From: a virus
IMG/VR virus record: IMGVR_UViG_3300020196_000123
Span: 1 to 35,602 of that record
Length of the DNA: 35,602 nt
Reading direction: 5' to 3' (one strand)
Positions 30,642-35,602 of this stretch are shown one piece after another. Below the pieces are notes generated by a model. It searched no databases, had not been told where the DNA came from, and saw only the letters and a program-made list of their open reading frames with translations. The translations under genes were made by a program, and so were the position numbers. Each line of letters opens with the position of its first letter. Position 1 is the first letter of the stretch.

Positions 30642-31718
30642 TTAGAGGCTTCCGAGCCATGCTTGGACCGTGAGAGCGGTGCTGGTTCCACCGCCGCCGC
30701 CGCCTGTGTCAGCCAAGTTGTCGACCGTCCAGGTTGTATCAACGGGGATCGTAACGATTACCCCCGCGTCTATGTCTACCTCATAGAAGCTGACCGCGTA
30801 GTACCCGCTGAACAGAGTCGTCGAGGCGGTGATGACCTTCTTGCTATACGCTACATCGCTGCTGACGTCTGTGAAGCTTAGTACGCCGCTGCCGTTGGTG
30901 ATGAGGGCCTGCCCGTTTGTCCCGTCAGTCCCCGGCAGCGTGAATGTGATACTGGAAGTGACGGTAGCCGGCGCTTGCAGAGCCACGTAGTGGGATGAGT
31001 CCGAATCAGCTAGCCTCAGATCCCCCTGGGAGCCGATCTGGACGTTGGACCCGTCGAAGGTGAAGTTGGCCGAGCCGGCCAGGGTCCCGCTGCTGTTGTA
31101 CTGAACCTGTGTGTTCGAGCCACCAGCTGAGGCGGCACCCGGACTCACCCAGCCCAGGGCCCCGGAGCCATCGGTCTTTAAGACTTGGCCGGATGTCCCG
31201 TCCGTGGCCGGGAGCGTCCACAGGACGTCGGAGCCGATCGAGGCTGGGGCCTGGAATCCGACGTAGTTGGCCCCGTTCGCCGTCGCCTCGTAAAATCGCA
31301 GATCAGCCTGGTTCGACAGGTCGATCGCGGTCGAGACCGTGTAGTTCGTCGACGTGACCGACGTCAGGCCGGTGAGCGTCGTCGACGAGGAGCCGAGGCT
31401 GATCGCGGTGGAACCGATCGTTGTGGCTCCCGCCACGTACCAGGCTGACCCGTCCCAGATTTTTAGCAGATGCGTGCCCGAGTTGTCGAGCCACATTTCA
31501 CCAATACTATTGCCGGACTGCCCGGCCGGGGAGACGTTCGGCGCCGTGCCGCCCACCTCGGTGGGCCCGATCTTGCGCACGTTGCCGGCGTCGTCCTCGA
31601 AGAAGAGACCCGGAGTACCCTGGTCGTAGTTCAGCGAGAGCTCGCCTATGTCTAGCTGGGCTGCCGTCGGGCGCTTGTTCGCCACCGACGACCTCTTCAG
31701 CAGGAAGTTTACTGCCAT
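30642..31718 (-). CDS. Modular tail fibre protein (358 residues)
   Basis: The shared N-terminal domain occupies residues 1-90 (FLLKRSSVANKRPTAAQL, PGLFFEDDAGNVRKIGPTEV, GEMWLDNSGTHLLKIWDG). Then come two copies of the FQAP/LQAP module: RFYEATANGANYVGFQAPAS with LPATDGTSGQVLKTDGSG, and LADSDSSHYVALQAPATVTS with LPGTDGTNGQALITNGSG. The C-terminal 75 residues are unique (VITASTTLFSGYYAVSFYEV, then a Gly-run linker) and end TVQAWLGSL. It starts at ATG 31718 behind a leader with a terminator and a hairpin, so it is likely the first gene of a new transcript or a regulated one. Confidence 0.82.
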   Translation of the reverse strand: MAVNFLLKRSSVANKRPTAAQLDIGELSLNYDQGTPGLFFEDDAGNVRKIGPTEVGGTAPNVSPAGQSGNSIGEMWLDNSGTHLLKIWDGSAWYVAGATTIGSTAISLGSSSTTLTGLTSVTSTNYTVSTAIDLSNQADLRFYEATANGANYVGFQAPASIGSDVLWTLPATDGTSGQVLKTDGSGALGWVSPGAASAGGSNTQVQYNSSGTLAGSANFTFDGSNVQIGSQGDLRLADSDSSHYVALQAPATVTSSITFTLPGTDGTNGQALITNGSGVLSFTDVSSDVAYSKKVITASTTLFSGYYAVSFYEVDIDAGVIVTIPVDTTWTVDNLADTGGGGGGTSTALTVQAWLGSL

Positions 31719-31723
31719 GCTTG

Positions 31724-31738
31724 GCCCTATGTAGGGGC
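31724..31738 (-). promoter_or_regulatory. Hairpin overlapping the candidate ribosome binding site
   Basis: In the leader of the 358-residue fibre, the minus strand has CCCCTACATAGGG, a five-pair stem (CCCTA with TAGGG). The AGGG part is the best Shine-Dalgarno candidate for the ATG six to seven bases downstream. Closing the hairpin would hide that site, so initiation might depend on structure or on coupling. It could also be a chance inverted repeat. Confidence 0.35.
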
Positions 31739-31743
31739 TTACG

Positions 31744-31767
31744 AAAAGAGGGAGCTATTTAGCTCCC
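31744..31767 (-). terminator. Rho-independent terminator after the 693-residue fibre
   Basis: On the minus strand GGGAGCTA and TAGCTCCC form a perfect eight-pair stem with a two-base (AA) loop at 31750-31767, directly followed by TCTTTTCG. The stem plus T-run is a textbook intrinsic terminator. It is the clearest transcription stop in the window. It sits 36 bases after the TGA-type end of the fibre gene and 26 bases before the next ATG, splitting the fibre cluster into two possible transcripts. Confidence 0.85.
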
Positions 31768-31802
31768 CCGTGACTTACCCAGATTGTAAGTGCTCCGGCC
31801 CG

Positions 31803-33884
31803 TCAGTACGTCCCGGCGTCGAAGCTGCCTCCCGTGACCGGGGCGATGTCGCTGGTGAGGATCTCGCGGTAGGTCACCGCGCCGGACGAGCCGTTGGGAG
31901 CCATCAGAGCGCGGGAGGCCGCGACGCTGGAGCCGTTCGCTCCGGTTCCGCCGTAGGTCGTCCCGACGATCGTGCCGTTCCAGGTGCCGGTCGTGATCGT
32001 GCCGAGAGTCGTGATGCTGCTCTGGCCGACATAGGTCGACTTGATCTGGAGGTTGTCGGAGACGATGTCCAGCGTGACGCTGTCGACGTTGACGTCGAGC
32101 GTGTTGCCGGTCTTCGACAGGCCGTTGCCCGCGGTGATCTGGCCCGCGCCGGAGAACTGGTCCCAGGTCACGGCCGTCGTGCCCAGCGTGCCGCCCGGGT
32201 CGACCGTGCAGACGTAGCCGTTGTCGGCGTTGGACGAGCCGCTCTCGACGAACACGAACGCGGAGACGAGCTCGTCCCACGTGTCGGCGTCGCTGGAGCG
32301 CGCCCACGCGCCGGCCTTCACGAGGTAGATGCCGTTCCCGGACTGCGTGCTCTGGTTCTTCACCAGCACGCGATCGTCGACGGAAAGGGCCACGCCGTCG
32401 ACCGTCTGGGTGCCGCTCAGCGTGATGTTGGCCGTGGTGGCCGCGCGGACCGAGGCCTTGACGTCGAGACCCTGGGCGACCTGGTCGACGTAGTTCTTCG
32501 TCGCGGCGTCCTGCGCGGACGCCGGGTCGGCCAGGTTGGTGATCTTCTGGCTGTTCAGCGAGACCGATGCGGTCGGGGCCGCCATCTGGTCGAGGCGGTT
32601 CGTCTGGACGCCGGCGTCGAAGTCGGAGACCTGCGTGTGCAGGATGTCGATCGTCGCGTTGGCCGCGGCGGTCAGCCTGCCCTGGGCGTCGACCGTGAAG
32701 GTCGCGACGGACGAGGCCGAGCCGTAGGCCGCCGGGGTGACGGCGGTGTTGTCCAGGTTGATCGTGACGGTCGTGCTGCCGGCCGTTGACGTCAGGCCGG
32801 TGCCGCCGGAGATCTGGAAGGTCTGGGACGTCGGCGTCGCGGTGCCCGTGTCGCCGGTGATCGACTTGACGACGGTGACCTCGTTGACGGTTCCGTAGAG
32901 AGTAACGGCGCGGACTTCGCTCCAGCGCAGGGCCGCGGTGCCGAGCGTTTGAGCATTATCGGACGATGGATTGATCGCCGAGTCGACCCGGCCCGTGAAG
33001 GTCACGGTGTCTGAGGTCGCATTACCCAGGTCGACGTCGCCGTTCAGCGTCAGGGTGCCCGAGGCCGTGAGGCTCGTCAGGTAGACGTTGTCGATGTATG
33101 CGTTGGCGACCTCGGTGCCGCTGGCCCCGATGTTGAACGTGGAGTCAGAGCCGGGGACCAGGTGCCCGCTGCTGTTGATGTTCCAGGCGGTCGTGCCCTC
33201 GGTCACGAACGCGATGTTGCCGTTGGCGCCGGTGTCGGTGACCGTCACCGAGCTGTTGCCCTGGCTGATGTCGTTGGTGCGGGCCTCCTGCCAACTCAGG
33301 ACGCCGGCTCCGTTGGTCGACAGGACCTGGTCGGCGGAGCCGTCCGCGGCCGGGAGGGTCCAGAGGACGTCGCCGGCGATGCTCGCGGGGGCCTGGAACC
33401 CGACGTAGTTCGAGCCGTTGGCGGTGGCCTCGAAGAAGCGCAGGTCCGCCTGGTTCTCCAGGTCGATGTCGGACGTCGCGTTGAGGCTCGCAGAGGTCAG
33501 CGTGTTCAGGCCGCTGATGGTCGTGGTGGCCGCGGCGCCGAGCTCGACGCTCGTGCTGCCGATCGTCACCTTGCCGACGTACGCGAAGGCGGTGCCATTG
33601 TAGATCTTCAGCGCGGCCTGGCTGTTGCCGCCTGTGTTGGCGGTGTCGTACCAGAACTCGCCGGTCGTGTTGCCGGCCGAGCCGCCCGACGCGGGCGTGG
33701 CGTTCGGCGCCGAGCTGCCCACCTCGGTCGGGCCGAGTTTAATGATGTTGTTGCTCTCGTCCTTGAAGAAGGCCCCGGGGGTCCCGCTGTCGATGTTGAG
33801 TGCGACCTCGCCCGCCAGCAAGCCGGCGGCCGTTGGCCTCTTGCTCGCTACGTCCGAGCGAAGGTGTTGAATCTTGACTGCCAT
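31803..33884 (-). CDS. Large modular tail fibre protein (693 residues)
   Basis: Residues 1-95 are the shared N-terminal domain (IQHLRSDVASKRP, PGAFFKDESNNIIKLGPTEV, GEFWYDT, LKIYNGTAF). A FQAP module lies around residue 155 (RFFEATANGSNYVGFQAPAS). The middle has DVDLGNATSDTVTFTGRVDS, and further on VATFTVDAQGRLTAAANATI with QVSDFDAGVQTNRLDQ. A segment common to many phage tail fibres follows: KITNLADPASAQDAATKNYV, then VALSVDDRVLVKNQSTQSGN and GIYLVKAGAWARSSDADTWD. The C-terminus contains TLGTITTGTWNGTIVGTTYG with GGTG. Expression probably ends at the terminator 36 bases downstream. It is a likely host-recognition fibre. Confidence 0.85.
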   Translation of the reverse strand: MAVKIQHLRSDVASKRPTAAGLLAGEVALNIDSGTPGAFFKDESNNIIKLGPTEVGSSAPNATPASGGSAGNTTGEFWYDTANTGGNSQAALKIYNGTAFAYVGKVTIGSTSVELGAAATTTISGLNTLTSASLNATSDIDLENQADLRFFEATANGSNYVGFQAPASIAGDVLWTLPAADGSADQVLSTNGAGVLSWQEARTNDISQGNSSVTVTDTGANGNIAFVTEGTTAWNINSSGHLVPGSDSTFNIGASGTEVANAYIDNVYLTSLTASGTLTLNGDVDLGNATSDTVTFTGRVDSAINPSSDNAQTLGTAALRWSEVRAVTLYGTVNEVTVVKSITGDTGTATPTSQTFQISGGTGLTSTAGSTTVTINLDNTAVTPAAYGSASSVATFTVDAQGRLTAAANATIDILHTQVSDFDAGVQTNRLDQMAAPTASVSLNSQKITNLADPASAQDAATKNYVDQVAQGLDVKASVRAATTANITLSGTQTVDGVALSVDDRVLVKNQSTQSGNGIYLVKAGAWARSSDADTWDELVSAFVFVESGSSNADNGYVCTVDPGGTLGTTAVTWDQFSGAGQITAGNGLSKTGNTLDVNVDSVTLDIVSDNLQIKSTYVGQSSITTLGTITTGTWNGTIVGTTYGGTGANGSSVAASRALMAPNGSSGAVTYREILTSDIAPVTGGSFDAGTY

Positions 33885-33890
33885 GGCTTG

Positions 33891-34565
33891 TTAGAAGGGT
33901 CCTTGGTCGATGATGTCAATCTCGTTGGAGGCGTTCGCGGTCACGCCGTTCCCCGGCTGGAGCGCCGTGACGCCGCCGCCGCTAGTGGCGGAGACCCATG
34001 ACGCCGGCCCGCTGGGCGGCACGACGTAGATGTAGAAGTTGGGCACCGGGTTCACCGTCAGCCACATGTCCCCGTTGGAGGGATTGGCCGGAGCCGTGTC
34101 ACCGACGAACACCCTCGAGGTGTTGTCCCACTTCGTGCCGTCCCAGGCCTGCAGCTTGGCGGCAGTCGGGTTCCAACGCACCGACCCGGCCGCGCTCCCG
34201 CTCGCGGGGGAGTCGACGACCTTGGGCACGATGAGCTCTGCGTAGTCGGTCGCGGATCTACTTATATTTACGCTAGCGCCCACCATATTCAGGTTGCCCG
34301 ACATGGTGTCGCCGTCGACTCGCACGCTGCGGAGCCCGTAGCGGACCCACCCCTTGCCCGGGGTGCCGCCCTCGACCAGTACGGCCCCACCCTCGTCCAG
34401 GCGAAGGTCGGACTGGTTGCCGACGTACATGTAGATGTTGGCGTTGTTGTTCGCCAGGTCGAAATTGCCCTGCGAGAGGTTGAAGGCGATCTGCCCCGGC
34501 TCTAGGTCGGTCGGGTGCTCTCCCGCGTTGAACGTTCGTAGGTTCTGGATCGTCGCGAGGGTCAT
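33891..34565 (-). CDS. Short fibre/structural protein of 224 residues
   Basis: The protein starts TLATIQNLRTFNAGEHPTDL, then EPGQIAFNLSQGNFDLANNN, a divergent form of the N-terminal fibre domain without PGLFFK. The middle has GTPGKGWVRYGLRSVRVDGD with TMSGNLNMVGASVNIS. Later, PASGSAAGSVRWNPTAAKLQ, AWDGTKWDN and GDTAPANPSNGDMWLTVNPV resemble modules in the other fibres. The C-terminus VTALQPGNGVTANASNEIDI is unique. Six bases separate it from the large fibre downstream. It is probably a tail adaptor or short fibre. Confidence 0.75.
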   Translation of the reverse strand: MTLATIQNLRTFNAGEHPTDLEPGQIAFNLSQGNFDLANNNANIYMYVGNQSDLRLDEGGAVLVEGGTPGKGWVRYGLRSVRVDGDTMSGNLNMVGASVNISRSATDYAELIVPKVVDSPASGSAAGSVRWNPTAAKLQAWDGTKWDNTSRVFVGDTAPANPSNGDMWLTVNPVPNFYIYVVPPSGPASWVSATSGGGVTALQPGNGVTANASNEIDIIDQGPF

Positions 34566-34578
34566 CGCCGGCCTCCCG

Positions 34579-34995
34579 TCACACCACTGCTCGGATGCAG
34601 GCCACGCCGCTGCCGGCGACCCTGTATAGACCGCCCATCGGCACGCCGCCCGCGAGCGCCGCGGCCTGGTCGGAGTACTGCGTGAGCTCGCTCACCAGCG
34701 CGTCGACGACGGCGTCGGAGTCCAGGTTGGCCACGGGCGGTGCCACGGTCGCGCTGACCCACTGGGCGCCGTCGGCGTCCACGTAGCGGATGAACAGCTG
34801 GCCGAGGTTCGAGTTCCACCACAGGGCCCCTTCGACTGGGGCAGTGGGCGGCAGGGAGCCGATGTAGACGGGTCCGACGGCGTCGGCCGCGGAGATCGCT
34901 ATCCAGCTGGTGATCGACGAGTCCCACCGCCACGACTGGTCGCCGACAGTGTAGATCTGGCCGTTGGTGGGGCTGGACGGGAAGTTGAGTGCCAT
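34579..34995 (-). CDS. Small phage fibre/adaptor protein of 138 residues
   Basis: Two known fibre-type modules are visible. The N-terminus ALNFPSSPTNGQIYTVGDQS, then WRWDSSITSW, is a common phage module. The C-terminus AALAGGVPMGGLYRVAGSGV is a conserved ending found in small phage structural proteins. The central part (GPVYIGSLPPTAPVEGALWW, then LFIRYVDADGAQWVSAT) links them. It lies between the gp36-like connector and the structural gene at 33891, consistent with a small virion protein. Confidence 0.75.
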   Translation of the reverse strand: MALNFPSSPTNGQIYTVGDQSWRWDSSITSWIAISAADAVGPVYIGSLPPTAPVEGALWWNSNLGQLFIRYVDADGAQWVSATVAPPVANLDSDAVVDALVSELTQYSDQAAALAGGVPMGGLYRVAGSGVACIRAVV

Positions 34996-35001
34996 CTTGC
35001 G

Positions 35002-35592
35002 TCAGGAGGTCTGGGAGTTGCCGGACACGATCGTCGCCGCGTCGTCCGCGGGCTGCTGAGGCGTGCGGCCCTCGTTGGTGGACGAGGCGCGCCAGTTCTG
35101 GTCGTTGTTGTTGACCTCGGCGTTGATCCGGTTGTAGCGCCAGTCCCTCGTGAGATCCCCGGCGGAGTCGGTCCACCAGCCGCTGAGGCCCTTGCCGCTG
35201 ACGCCGTTGTAGTACTGCGGCACGCGCCAGGACCGGAGCAGGCCGGCCAGCGAGTTGATCGCCATCTCGGAGTCCGGGCGCACGGCCATGTTGTAGGTCG
35301 TGGCGGCCTCGAGCTCCTTGATGCAGCGCTCGTAGTCCTTGAGGACGTCCTCGCGGCGGCGGACCGTGTCGAGGTAGTACCTGGCGATGATCAGCGAGGT
35401 CCGGCGGCGGTTGGAGCTCACGAGGAGCTTGCCGGCCTTGGTGGACTGGTTGATGTAGGAGTCGATCAGCGCGTTCGCGTCCTGGATCGCCATCATCAGC
35501 CGCACCTCGTTGGGCTGCGTCGCGTCGGCGTCGTCGATGTTGGTAATCTGGATCGCCTCCTTCAGGCCGTAGGCCATGACGAAGTCGTCCAC
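35002..35592 (-). CDS. gp36-like head-tail connector protein (possibly 5'-truncated)
   Basis: A 196-residue protein whose first 120 residues resemble the Mu gp36/DUF1320 connector family. It has an N-terminal strand/helix, then ATQPNEVRLMMAIQDANALI, DSYINQSTKAGKL, a helix RRRTSLIIARYYLDTVRRRE and YERCIKELEAATTYNMAVRP. The family lies at the head-tail interface, usually next to gp37-like genes; here the gp37-like gene is about 7 kb away behind a fibre cluster. The C-terminal 75 residues are rich in Asn, Gly and Ser and unlike the family. The first codon is GTG, with Met 6 (MAYGLKEAIQIT) as a more likely start. The frame is open to the window end, so the true start is not certain. Confidence 0.7.
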   Translation of the reverse strand: MDDFVMAYGLKEAIQITNIDDADATQPNEVRLMMAIQDANALIDSYINQSTKAGKLLVSSNRRRTSLIIARYYLDTVRRREDVLKDYERCIKELEAATTYNMAVRPDSEMAINSLAGLLRSWRVPQYYNGVSGKGLSGWWTDSAGDLTRDWRYNRINAEVNNNDQNWRASSTNEGRTPQQPADDAATIVSGNSQTS

Positions 35593-35602
35593 GCCGGCCG
35601 TG

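Noticed and set aside
14366-31780. Recurrent GGGTAAGA-like sequence near several gene ends (14.4, 24.4, 26.8, 31.8 kb)
   Set aside because: Considered as a shared processing or late-promoter signal. The copies vary, often simply include the stop codon after Gly codons, and similar strings occur inside genes, so chance is sufficient.
1895-33884. Repeated fibre modules as mobile elements or a CRISPR-like array
   Set aside because: Copies are in frame inside structural proteins, diverged in DNA, and unevenly spaced; protein module shuffling explains them.
34255-34275. AT-rich TATATTTA-type string as a T4-like late promoter
   Set aside because: It lies inside a coding region, does not match TATAAATA on the coding strand and has no start codon nearby.

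Overview
The window is a densely packed, GC-rich segment of a tailed double-stranded DNA phage. Almost everything lies on the minus strand, so it is transcribed from high to low coordinates. Neighbouring genes overlap or nearly touch, with many TGATG, ATGA and TGACATG stop/start junctions. No gap reaches 100 bases, and I saw no tRNA, rRNA, CRISPR array or insertion sequence. The virion proteins resemble those of marine cyanobacterial phages: a shared fibre C-terminal module ending in a GDLHLxNDRGxWT-type motif, a 130-residue protein with a KVNSVYVANVDGT-type core, and a PhoH-like ATPase. A GC-rich picocyanobacterial host is therefore my best inference, but no host-derived gene proves it. The head-tail genes look Mu-like or siphovirus-like (gp36-like and gp37-like proteins), so this is not a classical T4-type layout.

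Layout in transcription order. (a) 35592-33891: a gp36-like connector protein and two small fibre or adaptor proteins. (b) 33884-28014: a fibre cluster of five genes built from shuffled modules, interrupted by an intrinsic terminator at 31744-31767. (c) 28014-24459: a gp37-like tail-completion protein, three small proteins and the large terminase. (d) 24417-14369: a PhoH-like ATPase followed by the most unusual block. In it, seven proteins carry a similar N-terminal signature (an acidic residue plus FA, then a Cys pair 10-15 residues apart, the second Cys followed by Arg). Behind this signature come different bodies: three protein-kinase-like folds, an HNH-type nuclease, two basic coiled-coil proteins and one low-complexity protein. 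Two 50-51-residue paralogous helical proteins follow two of the kinase genes. (e) 14338-10888: an extremely acidic protein, a DUF6582-like protein, two small membrane-anchored proteins, and a gene pair joined by a perfect lambda-type -1 slippery heptamer (GGGAAAG). (f) 10910-1895: a second fibre cluster with a 1152-residue protein, a fibre-assembly chaperone and several small module-only proteins. (g) 1898-1: a small nucleic-acid block with the only plus-strand gene (DUF3223-like plus HNH-like), an OB-fold-like protein and a DEDDh exonuclease.

How the parts may work together: TerL packages DNA, the connector and completion proteins close the head and tail, and the two fibre clusters supply a mosaic host-recognition apparatus. 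My main hypothesis is that the tagged proteins form one delivery system. The common N-terminal signature would direct kinases, a nuclease and basic proteins into the virion or to a common site, for action early in infection. The sequence shows the shared tag and the clustering; packaging and injection are inference.
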